Counted from the stretch's first letter, positions 18,467-27,630 are shown. The stretch is DNA of 64,000 bases from Gammaproteobacteria bacterium (GCA_018828125.1 JAHJWB010000019.1:186001-250000); one strand, 5' to 3'. The notes: a model not told the origin generated them from the sequence alone. Program-made: numbers and translations.

Positions 18467-18768
18467 CAGCGCCGCTCAGATGCCCACCACCGTCAGAGCG
18501 CGGCGAACACAAGAAAGAACAGACAGTGAAAAAGAAAACTCAGGGTGGCAGCGCAACATGGTGATGGCAGGGCAATGCACGACAACCATGCAGCCTACCA
18601 AGAACATCGCCCTGACGCACCACCCCACAGCGATGAGAGTGCCGGCCCAACTGCCTACAGCCCCTCTTCCGCAAAACGGACGCTGCCAACAGGCCCGGCC
18701 AGACCGTGCAGACCAGCCGGGTTTTCATGCAGCAGGCGTTTCGCGTCTACGCCAGTGTTGGCCGCCCC
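18467..18768 (-). other. intergenic region holding a severed signal-peptide segment
   Basis: An ATG at 18559 opens 27 in-frame codons that end at the TGA at 18476-18478, immediately before the amidohydrolase frame. The last third codes for CVRRALTVVGI, a typical n-region and start of a hydrophobic core. The remaining 200 bp up to the bactofilin stop contain no gene or strong terminator that I can see. Confidence 0.5.
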
Positions 18769-19356
18769 TCAGGCAGCCATGGCGGCGGGTTCGGAACGCG
18801 CTGTGATGGGAGCCGCCGACCGGGCTGCCCCGGAAGACTGCGAGGACGACGCCGCACCACCAATGCCGGCATTGATCTCGCCGGCGAGCTGGCCGCCCTC
18901 TTCCACCACCAACTTGCCGTACCGGATCTTTCCGTTGACCTTGCCGGTGCTGTAGATCACCAGCTTCTGGCGCACGGTGAGGGTGCCGTTGAACTCGCCG
19001 TGGATCTCGGCAATGTCGATCTCGGCAGAACCTTTGAAGGCACCGCGTTCCGAGATGTGGATCACGCGCGAATCCATCGTGGCTTCAACCGTGCCTTCCA
19101 CCACCAGGGTGTCGCAATCGGTGATCTCTACGCCCTTGAGCTTGATGTTGGGGCCGACCGTAAGTTTGCTGCCGGACGAGTCGCTGGCAGAGGATGGGGG
19201 TACCGCCGGACTGGTGGCGGTAGCCGTGGCGACCTGGGCTGCAGCGGCTGCATTGCTGGCCGACGTGCTGTTGAGCCCTGTGGATGAAGTGGCGCTGTGG
19301 CGAGGTTGAAACGATTCGGGTTCACGTTTGCCAAAGAAGGGGTTTTGCACGGCCAT
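18769..19356 (-). CDS. bactofilin (polymer-forming cytoskeletal protein)
   Basis: The 195-residue protein has a central right-handed beta-helix (about residues 63-165) built from short repeats such as LVVEGTVEATM, VIHISERGAFKG, AEIHGEFNGTL and YSTGKVNGKIRYGKL, the bactofilin (DUF583) pattern. Low-complexity tails flank it: Ala/Thr/Ser-rich before, Ala/Ser-rich after. Bactofilins self-assemble into filaments used in cell shape and polar localisation. AAGGAG precedes the ATG. No cell-wall peptidase partner is adjacent. Confidence 0.93.
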   Translation of the reverse strand: MAVQNPFFGKREPESFQPRHSATSSTGLNSTSASNAAAAAQVATATATSPAVPPSSASDSSGSKLTVGPNIKLKGVEITDCDTLVVEGTVEATMDSRVIHISERGAFKGSAEIDIAEIHGEFNGTLTVRQKLVIYSTGKVNGKIRYGKLVVEEGGQLAGEINAGIGGAASSSQSSGAARSAAPITARSEPAAMAA

Positions 19357-19535
19357 CAGATCTCCTTGAAAAGAGAGTCATCGTAGGTTTTGGGGCCAGT
19401 GAAAGATGCCTTCGTTACGCAAGAACGGTAACCAAACGGTTCTCTCGTAGCATGCGCTTGCAAGGCTTGCAGCGGCACACATTCGCAAATGCGCGCCAGC
19501 GCCCTCCTACAGGGTGCGAACCTTCTAGGGGCCTG

Positions 19536-20021
19536 TTACGACACGATGTACGCAGCGGCTCCTGCGGACATGATTTCGCCGTCCGGCCCCAGAAACTCCA
19601 TGCGCGTGGTGGCCACGCGCGAGCCAAGACGCAGTACCTGGGCGCGCAGTTCAAAATGGCTGCCAATGCCGGGGCGCAGGTAGTCGATGCGCAGGTCGAT
19701 GGTGCCCAGCTTGGCAAAGCGGTGCAGGCGCTGCTCCGGCGCTTCGTCCATGTGTTTGGCACCGATGGCAGCCATCACGGCAAGCCCGCCCATGGCGTCC
19801 AGCCCCGCACTGATGACACCACCGTGCACCCGGTTGTAGGCGAAATGGCCCACCAGCTCGGGCTTCATGTCGATGCGGCCCGTCACGCCATCGGGGCGCA
19901 GCGCTGTCACCTTCAACCCCAGCACCTGGTTGAACACAATCTTCTCTTCAAATATGGACTTGAGCCCGGCGATGAAAGCGGGTTCAAACTCGTGCACGGC
20001 TGGGGCGGCGGATTTACTCAT
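19536..20021 (-). CDS. hotdog-fold thioesterase family protein
   Basis: The 161-residue hotdog protein has GHFAYNRVHGGVISAGLDAMGG, in which an HGG turn precedes the central helix as in PaaI/YiiD-type thioesterases, and a second half with RIDYLRPG and FLGPDGEIMSAG. It probably hydrolyses an acyl-CoA, but the substrate is unknown. The ATG at 20021 has GAGGAG upstream; the longer frame adds eight residues without support. Confidence 0.87.
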   Translation of the reverse strand: MSKSAAPAVHEFEPAFIAGLKSIFEEKIVFNQVLGLKVTALRPDGVTGRIDMKPELVGHFAYNRVHGGVISAGLDAMGGLAVMAAIGAKHMDEAPEQRLHRFAKLGTIDLRIDYLRPGIGSHFELRAQVLRLGSRVATTRMEFLGPDGEIMSAGAAAYIVS

Positions 20022-20086
20022 GGGTCTCCTCGGGGGCGGTGCCAATGGTTACATGCAGGCTGCACAAACCAGAACACTCCTGATTT

Positions 20087-20130
20087 TGTAGCTGCTAGCG
20101 CTTTATGGATAAGCGCTAGAGGCCATTTTG
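20087..20130. repeat. CTAGCGCTT repeat, intergenic copy
   Basis: Arms CTAGCGCTT (20095-20103) and AAGCGCTAG (20111-20119) with a 7-nt loop, preceded by TTTTGTAGCTG and followed by AGGCCATTTTGACC, as in other copies. Confidence 0.92.
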
Positions 20131-20508
20131 ACCTAAAAATGACCTCTGCACCTCTGGGTAGTGGGCTGCAGGCGGTACACAAACAATCGCTTAGCACAGA
20201 GGTTTGCCAGGGTGACCTGCCCCCGCCCTGCGTTGTGGGCAGCGCAGCGCCAGCCGTCACAGGCCGCTGGGACACCCGCCAATGCCATCGCCAGCGCGAA
20301 GCTGCAAGGTGTCCCCAGTGCGACACTTTCAATCGACCTGTCCCCTATGGATCAAGTAAGCCACCACGCCCCCAAACCGGCGGCATCGGACACAACCCTT
20401 ATTGCGCCTTGCACCACCCTGCGTCAATATGCGCAGCCTCCCCGCGACAGGCCCCTCAGGGTTAGCCCCGAGTGCGATAAGCGCCGGGCGCGGGCACCAT
20501 CATTTATG

Positions 20509-20531
20509 CAAAGCAATCGCTTTGTAAAAAT
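20509..20531 (+). promoter_or_regulatory. candidate operator upstream of livH
   Basis: The perfect palindrome CAAAGC-AATC-GCTTTG is followed by TAAAAAT. A closely similar 22-nt motif lies at 27631-27652 and at 45844-45865, the latter in front of a TetR gene. Exactly 17 nt separate the motif from the GTG start. Confidence 0.6.
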
Positions 20532-20548
20532 CATTTGGGGGAGCATCG

Positions 20549-21424
20549 GTGCAATTTGTGCAACTGTTGATCAGCGGTATCTCCCAAGGGTGCATCTACG
20601 GCCTGATTGCGCTCGGCTTCGTGCTCATCTACAAGGCCACCGAAACGGTCAGCTTCGCCCAGGGCGAGCTCATGATGCTCGGTGCCTTCGGCGGCCTGGC
20701 ACTCATGACGGTGCTGGGCTTCCCCTTCTGGGTGGCGGTGCTGGCCAGCATCTTGGCGATGGGCCTGTTTGGCACCGTGCTGGAACGCGCGGTCATCCGC
20801 CCTATCCTCGGCCAGCCAGCCTTCTCCATCGTCATGCTCACCATCGGCATCGGGTACGTGCTGCGCGGGCTGGTCACGATGATCCCCAACATCGGCACCG
20901 ACACCCACACGCTGCCCGTTCCGTACAAGGACATGTCGCTGCGCCTGGGCGAGTTGGTGCTCAGCGCCGAGCAGCTGGTGGTGATTGGCGCCACCGGCGT
21001 GCTGTGTGTGCTGTTGTTTACCATGTTCCGCTACAGCAAGCTCGGCATTGCCATGCAGGCGTCATCCCAGAACCAGCTGGCGGCCTACTACATGGGGATT
21101 CCGGTGCAGCGCCTCAACGGGCTGGCCTGGGGCCTGGCGGCCGGCGTGGCTGCGGTGGCCGGGCTGCTGCTGGCACCCATCACTTTTGTGCACGCCAACA
21201 TGGGGCTGATCGGGCTCAAGGCATTTCCGGCGGCGGTGGTGGGTGGCTTCGGTAGCCTGCCCGGGGCTATTGTGGGCGGACTCGTCATCGGCATTGTGGA
21301 ATCACTCTCGGGCTTTTACCTGCCCGATGGTTTCAAGGACACGGCCGCGTACATCGTGGTGCTGATCATGTTGATGGTCAAACCCAACGGTCTGTTTGGC
21401 GAGAAATTGAGAAAGAAAGTCTGA
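20549..21424 (+). CDS. livH: branched-chain-type ABC transporter permease LivH
   Basis: The 291-residue inner-membrane permease has the LivH opening QLLISGISQGCIYGLIALGFVLIYKATE and the FAQGELMMLGAF motif, with about eight hydrophobic segments and the coupling loop near GSLPGAIVGGLVIGIVE. It starts at a GTG with GGGGGAG upstream. It is the first gene of livHMGF. The adjoining acyl-CoA ligase and beta-oxidation genes suggest that the substrate is a hydrophobic carboxylic acid and not an amino acid; that is inference. Confidence 0.93.
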   Translation: MQFVQLLISGISQGCIYGLIALGFVLIYKATETVSFAQGELMMLGAFGGLALMTVLGFPFWVAVLASILAMGLFGTVLERAVIRPILGQPAFSIVMLTIGIGYVLRGLVTMIPNIGTDTHTLPVPYKDMSLRLGELVLSAEQLVVIGATGVLCVLLFTMFRYSKLGIAMQASSQNQLAAYYMGIPVQRLNGLAWGLAAGVAAVAGLLLAPITFVHANMGLIGLKAFPAAVVGGFGSLPGAIVGGLVIGIVESLSGFYLPDGFKDTAAYIVVLIMLMVKPNGLFGEKLRKKV

Positions 21425-21427
21425 CCC

Positions 21428-22504
21428 ATGCGCTTTCTTTTCAAGACTTCGTACGCGCAAGACCTTCGCCTGGCCAAACATGGCGGGCATGTCTTCTGGT
21501 ACAGCCTGCTGTGCCTGACCCTGGTGGCGGCCCCCTGGCTGGCGCCCGAATATTGGCTGGCGCAACTGACCTTTGTGCTCATCTACGGCATCGTCGGCCT
21601 GGGGCTGATGCTGCTGGCCGGGTTTACGGGCCAGTTTTCGCTGGGCCATGCTGCGTTTCTGGGGGTGGGTGCCTACACGCAAGCGGTGCTGACTGGCATG
21701 GGTTGGCCGTTTGCGCTGTCACTGGCCTGCGCTGCGGGGCTCTCGGCGGCGGTGGGCGTGGTGGTGGGCCTGCCCGCGCTGCGCGTAAAAGGCATTTACC
21801 TGGGCATGGCAACGCTGTCGTTCGGCTTCATCGTCGAGGAGGTGTTTGCCCGTTGGGAGTCGGTCACCGGAGGCAACTCGGGCAAGCACCTCGTGCCTCC
21901 GCAGATTTTTGGCTACTCGTTCGAGTCCACCGAGTCGTTCTACTTTCTGTGCCTGGTGATCGCGGTGGTCAGCACGCTGGGCATCCTGAACCTGCTGCGC
22001 TCGCCCACGGGACGGGCATTTGTGGCCATCCGCGATTCAGAAATTTCCGCCCAGAGCATGGGCATCCATCTGGCGCGTTACAAGACGCTGTCGTTCTCGC
22101 TGTCGGCGGCGCTGGCGGGCGTAGGGGGCGCACTGTATGCGCACAAGCTGCAGTTCATTTCGCCCGACCAGTTCAACATCCTGCAATCCATCGACCTGCT
22201 GCTCATGATCGTGATCGGCGGTCTGGGGTCGGTACATGGCGCGTTTCTGGGAGCGATATTCCTGATCTCGATGCCGCAGCTCATATCACTCAGCAAGGAC
22301 TGGCTGCCCGCGGCCATAGGCCAGGCCCCAGGGTTGCAAGCCGTGGTGTACGGCGCCGTACTGATCGCCTTTGTGCTGTTCGAGCCCATGGGCCTGTATG
22401 GCCGCTGGCTCAAGGTGCGCACCTGGCTGCAGATGTTTCCGTTCTACCGCAAAGGCCTGTTCAAGCGACAGAAGTCTTTCCAAAAGTCCGATAGGCTGAA
22501 ATGA
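21428..22504 (+). CDS. livM: branched-chain-type ABC transporter permease LivM
   Basis: The 358-residue second permease has motifs GLGLMLLAGFTGQFSLGHAA and LRVKGIYLGMATLSFGFI, then the loop RDSEISAQSMGIHLARYKTLSF that contacts the ATPase. The C-terminus is a longer basic tail (FYRKGLFKRQKSFQKSDR) than usual. It begins three bases after the livH stop and overlaps livG by four bases (ATGA). Confidence 0.94.
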   Translation: MRFLFKTSYAQDLRLAKHGGHVFWYSLLCLTLVAAPWLAPEYWLAQLTFVLIYGIVGLGLMLLAGFTGQFSLGHAAFLGVGAYTQAVLTGMGWPFALSLACAAGLSAAVGVVVGLPALRVKGIYLGMATLSFGFIVEEVFARWESVTGGNSGKHLVPPQIFGYSFESTESFYFLCLVIAVVSTLGILNLLRSPTGRAFVAIRDSEISAQSMGIHLARYKTLSFSLSAALAGVGGALYAHKLQFISPDQFNILQSIDLLLMIVIGGLGSVHGAFLGAIFLISMPQLISLSKDWLPAAIGQAPGLQAVVYGAVLIAFVLFEPMGLYGRWLKVRTWLQMFPFYRKGLFKRQKSFQKSDRLK

Positions 22505-23358
22505 GCGCGACGCCCACCATGAACAACGATGTGCTGCTCAGCGCTCAGAATCTCAGCGTGCGCTTTGGTGGCGTGCTGGCGGTCAACAACGTGAGCTTTG
22601 AGGTGCGCCGTGGCGAGGTGTTCACCCTCATCGGCCCCAACGGAGCGGGCAAGACCACGGTGTTCAACCTCATCAGCCGCATCTACACGCCCACCACTGG
22701 CACCATTGCCTACGCGGCCCCCGGCGGCGCCATGCTGCCGCTGACCGACCAGCCTCCGCACAAGGTGGCGGGCCTGGGCATTGCGCGCACCTTCCAGAAC
22801 ATCGAGCTGTTCGAGCACGCCAGCGTGCTGCACAACCTGCTGATCGGCCGCCACACCCGGCAGCACAGCAGCCTGTGGGCCGAGATGTTCTTCACGCGCA
22901 AGGTGCGCGAAGGCGAAGTTCAAGCGCGCGAGAAGGCCGAGCAGGTCATCGACTTTCTCGACCTGCAGCACTACCGCGACACCATGGTGGCCGGCCTGCC
23001 CTACGGCGTACGCAAGGTGGTGGAGCTGGCCCGCGCGCTGTGCACCGAGCCACAGCTGCTGCTGCTGGACGAACCCTCGTCGGGCCTCAACATGGAGGAA
23101 ACCGACGACATGGCCTTCTGGATCCAGGACATCCAGCACGAGCTGGGGATCACCGTGTTGATGGTGGAGCACGACATGTCGCTGGTGTCCAAAGTGTCCG
23201 ACCGCGTGCTGGCCATGAACCAAGGCGAAGTGGTGGCCATGGGGACACCACGCGAGGTGCAGGCGCACCCCGGCGTGATCGAGGCATACCTGGGCACCAT
23301 TGACGATGTGAGCAACCTGCGCCGCCCACCCGGCAGCGCCTTCGGAGCCCGACCATGA
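22501..23358 (+). CDS. livG: ABC transporter ATPase LivG
   Basis: The 285-residue ATPase has Walker A GPNGAGKTT, the LivG signature LPYGVRKVVELARAL in place of LSGGQ, Walker B LLLLDEPSSGLN and the switch histidine in MVEHDMSLV. A GGAMLPLTDQPPHK insertion follows the first beta sheet, and a tail of about 25 residues (ending FGARP) extends beyond the usual end. It overlaps livF by four bases. Confidence 0.94.
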   Translation: MSATPTMNNDVLLSAQNLSVRFGGVLAVNNVSFEVRRGEVFTLIGPNGAGKTTVFNLISRIYTPTTGTIAYAAPGGAMLPLTDQPPHKVAGLGIARTFQNIELFEHASVLHNLLIGRHTRQHSSLWAEMFFTRKVREGEVQAREKAEQVIDFLDLQHYRDTMVAGLPYGVRKVVELARALCTEPQLLLLDEPSSGLNMEETDDMAFWIQDIQHELGITVLMVEHDMSLVSKVSDRVLAMNQGEVVAMGTPREVQAHPGVIEAYLGTIDDVSNLRRPPGSAFGARP

Positions 23359-24164
23359 GCGCCGTGCTTGTCGCCACTCAGGCTGATCCTGCCGACCAGC
23401 CTCTGCTGCGCCTGCAGAACGTGGAGAGCGCCTACGGCCCCATCAAGGCGATCCGCGGCGTCAGCCTGCAGGTGCGGCGCGGCGAGATTGCGGCCGTGCT
23501 GGGCAGCAACGGGGCAGGCAAGACCACCATCCTCAAGACCATCAGCGGCATCATCGACCCGCGCAAGGGCTCCATCGAATTCCAGGGTGCCGACATCACC
23601 GCCAACGACCCAGCGGCCATCGTGCGCCGAGGCCTCATGCATGTCCCCGAGGGGCGCGAAGTGTTCGCACTGCTGTCGGTGCGCGACAACCTGCTGATGG
23701 GCGCCTACACCCGCAGCGACGCGGACGCCGTGGCGCGCGACATGGAGACGGTGTACGGCTACTTTCCCATCCTGAAGGAGCGCGCCGCGCAAGATGCTGG
23801 CTTGCTCTCCGGTGGGCAGCAACAGATGCTGGCGATCTCGCGTGCGCTCATGGCCAACCCGCAGCTCATCTTGCTCGACGAGCCCAGCCTGGGCCTCTCG
23901 CCCAAGCTCACCAAGGAAATCTTCGAGATCGTGGTCCGCATCAACCGCGAGCGCGGCACCACCATCTTGCTGGTGGAACAGAACGCCAACATGGCGCTCA
24001 ATGCATCGGACTACGGCTACGTGCTAGAGAACGGCCGCATCGTGATGGAAGACAGCTGCGAGCGACTGCGCGAGAAGGACGACATCAAGGAGTTCTACCT
24101 GGGCATGAAGGACGAAGGCGTGCGGGGGGAGCGGCGGTGGAAGAAGAAGAAAACATGGCGGTGA
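23355..24164 (+). CDS. livF: ABC transporter ATPase LivF
   Basis: The 269-residue ATPase has Walker A GSNGAGKTT, the LivF-typical HVPEGREVFALLSVRDNL, signature LSGGQQQMLAISRAL and Walker B LILLDEPSLGLSP. It pairs with LivG under the LivHM channel. After the usual end (EFYLGMKDE) it has an unusual, strongly basic tail (RGERRWKKKKTWR) before a REP-like repeat, suggesting that the native stop codon was lost and the reading frame extended. Confidence 0.94.
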   Translation: MSAVLVATQADPADQPLLRLQNVESAYGPIKAIRGVSLQVRRGEIAAVLGSNGAGKTTILKTISGIIDPRKGSIEFQGADITANDPAAIVRRGLMHVPEGREVFALLSVRDNLLMGAYTRSDADAVARDMETVYGYFPILKERAAQDAGLLSGGQQQMLAISRALMANPQLILLDEPSLGLSPKLTKEIFEIVVRINRERGTTILLVEQNANMALNASDYGYVLENGRIVMEDSCERLREKDDIKEFYLGMKDEGVRGERRWKKKKTWR

Positions 24165-24171
24165 CATTGAA

Positions 24172-24320
24172 GCACCCCCTGTGTCGCTTCGCGCCTTCTC
24201 CCTCTCCCGCATTGCTACGCAATGCGGGAGGGAGACACCCCCAGCGCGGCGGGGCGGCCCTTGCGCGGGGGCGCTGGCATTGGCCTCGCCAGTTTTATGC
24301 GCAGCCACCAAAGCAGAGCA
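24172..24320. repeat. REP-like intergenic repeat, family 2 copy A
   Basis: The unit starts GCACCCCCTG, has a 12-bp stem CTCCCGCATTGC / GCAATGCGGGAG (24204-24215, 24219-24230), and continues through CGGGGCGGCCCTTG to CGCCAGTTTTATGCGC. An inverted copy lies at 39960-40115 and a shorter relative at 30546-30690. Confidence 0.8.
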
Positions 24321-24335
24321 AAGCGGACTACTGAC

Positions 24336-26192
24336 ATGTCGAATCTCTGGGATCTCTCTCACATTCAGCCCGCGGGCACCGACGTGCTGGCGGGCGACAC
24401 CATCCCCGCCATGTTCTGGAACGCCGTGGCCGAGCGCGGACCGCGCGTATGGATGCGCCAGAAAGAGCTGGGCATCTGGAAGAGCTGGACCTGGGACCAG
24501 ACTGCCGAGGCGGTGCGCGAGATTGCGGGAGGTCTGATGTCGCTGGGCTTTGCGCCGGGCGATTGCGCGTCTGTCTTGTCGAACACCAACATCGAATGGG
24601 TGTTGGCCGACCTGGCGGTGCTGAGCTGCGGCGGTGTGTCCAACGGCATCTACCCCACCGATGCGGCGGCGCAAGTGCACTACCTGAGCGAAGACTCGCG
24701 CACTACGGTGCTGTTTGTGGAAGATGATGAGCAGCTGGACAAGGCCCTGGAGGTGCGGGACAACCTTCCACTGCTGCGCAAGATTGTGGTGTTTGACATG
24801 GAAGGTCTGCGAGGCCTGGATGACCCGCATGTGCTGAGCCTGCAGGCCCTGCGCGAGCTGGGCCGCACGTTTAACCAGCAACACCCCGATGCGATCACGC
24901 AGCGCGTGCAAGGCTGCGGCCCAGACGATGTGGCCATTCTCGTCTACACCTCGGGCACCACCGGCAAGCCCAAGGGCGCCATGCACACCCATGCTGCGCT
25001 CACCTACACCGTGCGCGGCTACAACACACTGATCTCGCGCTGCGAAGACGACGAGACCATGTGTTTTCTGCCGCTGTGCCACATTGCCGAGCGCATGGGC
25101 GGTGAATACTTTTCGCTTTACACCGGGGCCAAACTCAACTTTGTCGAGAACCCCGATACCGTGCCCGAGAACGTGCGCGAAATCGCGCCCACAGTGTTCA
25201 CCGCCGTGCCGCGTGTGTGGGAGAAGTTCTACTCCGGCGTGATGATTGCGCTCAAGGAATCCACGCGCATGCAGCAGGCAGCCTATGCGTGGTCCATCGG
25301 CGTAGGTACACGCATTGCCGATCAGGTGCTGGCGGGCCAGCCCGTGGGCGGCGGGCTCAAGCTGCAGTTCCAGTTGGCGCGCTGGTTGGCGCTTAACAAC
25401 GTGCGCAAGCTCATCGGCATCCACCGTGCGCGCTTTCTCGTCACCGGCGCGGCGCCCATCTCACCCGAACTGGTGAAGTGGTACCTGGCGCTGGGCGTTC
25501 CCATGCTGGAGGTGTGGGGCATGACCGAGACCTGCGGCGCCGCCACCGGCGTGCCCGCCAGCCGCATCAAGCCCGGCTCCATCGGTCCGGCGGCGGCCTA
25601 CAACGAAGTACGCGTGGACTCGGCGACCGGCGAGATCCTGGTGCGCGGCCCCAACGTCTTCAAGGGCTACCTGAACCTGCCGGAAAAGACGGCCGAAACG
25701 ATTGACCCTGACGGCTGGCTGCACACCGGTGACGTGGGCCTGATCGACGCCGACGGCTACCTGCGCATCACCGACCGCATGAAGGACATCATCATCACGG
25801 CGGGCGGCAAGAACATCACGCCCAGCGAGTTGGAGAACGAACTCAAGTTCAGCCCGTACGTCACCGATGCGGTGGTCATTGGCGACAAACTTCCCTACCT
25901 TACGGTGATCATCATGATCGACCAGGAGAACGTGGAAAAGTACGCGCAGGACAACGATGTTCCATTCAGCAACTACGCCAGCCTGACCCGCACCCGCGAG
26001 GTGCAGGAACTGATCCAGGCCGAGATCGACCGCGTCAATGCCAAGTTTGCGCGGGTGGAGCAGATCAAGAAGTTCTTCCTGCTGGACACACAACTCACGG
26101 CCGAGGACGAGGAGCTGACACCCACGATGAAGCTCAAGCGCAAGCTGGTGCAGCAGAAGTATGCAACCCAGATAGACGCCATGTACCGGTAA
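24336..26192 (+). CDS. long-chain acyl-CoA ligase (AMP-forming)
   Basis: The 618-residue FAA/FadD15-type ligase activates a carboxylic acid to its CoA thioester with ATP. Motifs include YTSGTTGKPKGAMHTH (P-loop), MTETCGAATG, the hinge/ATP segment GWLHTGDVGLIDADGYLRITDR and the catalytic C-terminal lysine region KNITPSELENELK. It follows livF across a REP-like spacer and precedes the binding protein, so transport and activation are probably coupled. The ATG at 24336 fits the family; the in-frame extension upstream runs through the repeat. Confidence 0.93.
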   Translation: MSNLWDLSHIQPAGTDVLAGDTIPAMFWNAVAERGPRVWMRQKELGIWKSWTWDQTAEAVREIAGGLMSLGFAPGDCASVLSNTNIEWVLADLAVLSCGGVSNGIYPTDAAAQVHYLSEDSRTTVLFVEDDEQLDKALEVRDNLPLLRKIVVFDMEGLRGLDDPHVLSLQALRELGRTFNQQHPDAITQRVQGCGPDDVAILVYTSGTTGKPKGAMHTHAALTYTVRGYNTLISRCEDDETMCFLPLCHIAERMGGEYFSLYTGAKLNFVENPDTVPENVREIAPTVFTAVPRVWEKFYSGVMIALKESTRMQQAAYAWSIGVGTRIADQVLAGQPVGGGLKLQFQLARWLALNNVRKLIGIHRARFLVTGAAPISPELVKWYLALGVPMLEVWGMTETCGAATGVPASRIKPGSIGPAAAYNEVRVDSATGEILVRGPNVFKGYLNLPEKTAETIDPDGWLHTGDVGLIDADGYLRITDRMKDIIITAGGKNITPSELENELKFSPYVTDAVVIGDKLPYLTVIIMIDQENVEKYAQDNDVPFSNYASLTRTREVQELIQAEIDRVNAKFARVEQIKKFFLLDTQLTAEDEELTPTMKLKRKLVQQKYATQIDAMYR

Positions 26193-26374
26193 GGGCAGGT
26201 CGATCGGATGGGGTTGTCTTGAACACTCCCGACCAACGTCTGGAGTGAGCCTGCGGAAGCCGGGTGCTCCATCAGCCCAAGAGCATGGCCGAGATAGGGA
26301 AAGTGCTGGTGCCCCACCCCGGGCATCGTTCTATAACGGGCAACCGAGTTCGATCCAACCAAAGGAGACGTGCC

Positions 26375-27538
26375 ATGAAACTTCATCACATTGCCGCGCT
26401 GGCCATCGTGGCCATGGCCGGGGCCTCTGCGCACGCGCAGCCCAGCCAGGGCGTGAGCAAAGACACCATCACGCTGGGGTCCATTCAGGATTTGTCGGGG
26501 CCCCTGGCTGGTTTTGGAAAACAGGTGCGGCTGGGCATGATGCTGCGCGTGGACGAGGCCAACGAGCAGGGCGGCATCAACGGCCGCAAGCTCGACCTCA
26601 AGGTGGAAGACTCGGGCTACGACCCCAAAAAGGCCGTGCTGGCCGCGCAAAAGCTGGTCAACCAGGACAAGATCTTCATGATGATTGCGCACATCGGCAC
26701 CGCGCAAAATCTGGCCGCCATGCCGGTGCAGTTCAGCAAGAACGTGATCAACTTCTTCCCCGTGACAGCTGCGCGGGAAATGTACGAGCCTTTCCACAAG
26801 CTCAAGTATTCGTTTGCCGCCACCTATTACGACCAGATTCGCCTGGCCGCCCCCAAGCTCATCAAGGAAAAGGGTGCCAAGAAGATCTGCACCATTTATC
26901 AGGACGATGAGTTTGGTCTGGAGGTGATGCGCGGCGGAGAAGCGGCGCTCAAGTCCATGGGCATGGAGTTCACCGAAAAGACCTCGTACAAGCGCGGTGC
27001 GACGGATTTCTCGTCGCAGGTGGCAAAGATGAAAGCAGCGGATTGCGACTTTGTGGTGCTCGGCACCATCATCCGCGAGACCATTGGCACCATTGGCGAG
27101 TCGCGCAAGACCGGGTTCAGTCCCACCTTCCTTGGGTCAAGTGCGGCCTATACCGACCTGATCCACAAACTGGGCGGCAAGCCCATGGACGGCCTGTACG
27201 CCACCATGACGGTGCAGCACCCCTATCTGGATGAAGCCAGCCAGCCCATCCGCTTCTGGGCCAACAAGTACAAGACCAAGTTCAATGAGGACCCCACCGT
27301 CTTCTCGGTCTACGGTTACAACGCGGTCGATGCATTCATCAAGGCAGCCCAGAAGGCGGGGCCTAACCTGAGCACCGACAGCTTCATCAAGGCCATGGAC
27401 ACCATGGTGATCCCGCCCGACATGTTCGGCAGCGCCGAGGGCACCTTCGGCCCCCAAAAGCGCCTCGGTAGCGATCTTTCTCGCCTGTCGCAGATCACCG
27501 ATGGCAAGTGGAAAGTGGTGTCTGACTACGTGAAGTAG
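26375..27538 (+). CDS. ABC transporter substrate-binding protein, Leu/Ile/Val type
   Basis: The 387-residue periplasmic binding protein (Peripla_BP_6) is presumably the receptor for LivHMGF. It has a signal peptide (MKLHHIAALAIVAMAGASAHA), then GVSKDTITLGSIQDLSGPLAG, the opening typical of binding proteins associated with aliphatic or aromatic acid uptake, and GAKKICTIYQDDEFG in the hinge region. AAAGGAG precedes the ATG at 26375. A strong terminator follows, so the gene ends the transport unit. Confidence 0.92.
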   Translation: MKLHHIAALAIVAMAGASAHAQPSQGVSKDTITLGSIQDLSGPLAGFGKQVRLGMMLRVDEANEQGGINGRKLDLKVEDSGYDPKKAVLAAQKLVNQDKIFMMIAHIGTAQNLAAMPVQFSKNVINFFPVTAAREMYEPFHKLKYSFAATYYDQIRLAAPKLIKEKGAKKICTIYQDDEFGLEVMRGGEAALKSMGMEFTEKTSYKRGATDFSSQVAKMKAADCDFVVLGTIIRETIGTIGESRKTGFSPTFLGSSAAYTDLIHKLGGKPMDGLYATMTVQHPYLDEASQPIRFWANKYKTKFNEDPTVFSVYGYNAVDAFIKAAQKAGPNLSTDSFIKAMDTMVIPPDMFGSAEGTFGPQKRLGSDLSRLSQITDGKWKVVSDYVK

Positions 27539-27550
27539 CCACCCGCCCTG

Positions 27551-27595
27551 ATTTTTTGCCAGCAGGCCGCCTTCGGGCGGCCTTTTCGTTTTGTG
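27551..27595 (+). terminator. intrinsic terminator of the liv / ligase / binding-protein unit
   Basis: The perfect stem GGCCGCC-TTCG-GGCGGCC at 27565-27582 is followed by TTTTCGTTTT. It lies about 25 bp past the binding-protein stop. Confidence 0.92.
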
Positions 27596-27630
27596 AGTGC
27601 GTTTTTGGCTCGGCAGTGGCAGAATTTAAC

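Larger units (their letters stand above)
20022..20548. other. divergent intergenic region upstream of the liv block
   Basis: A 527-bp non-coding stretch lies between the divergent thioesterase and livH genes. It holds a dispersed repeat at 20087-20130 and, at its right end, the operator-like motif at 20509-20531. The frames across the middle have no codon bias or recognisable product. Confidence 0.6.

Noticed and set aside
20161..21255. 364-codon frame overlapping the livH start
   Set aside because: It shares no family similarity, overlaps livH in another frame and crosses the operator region.
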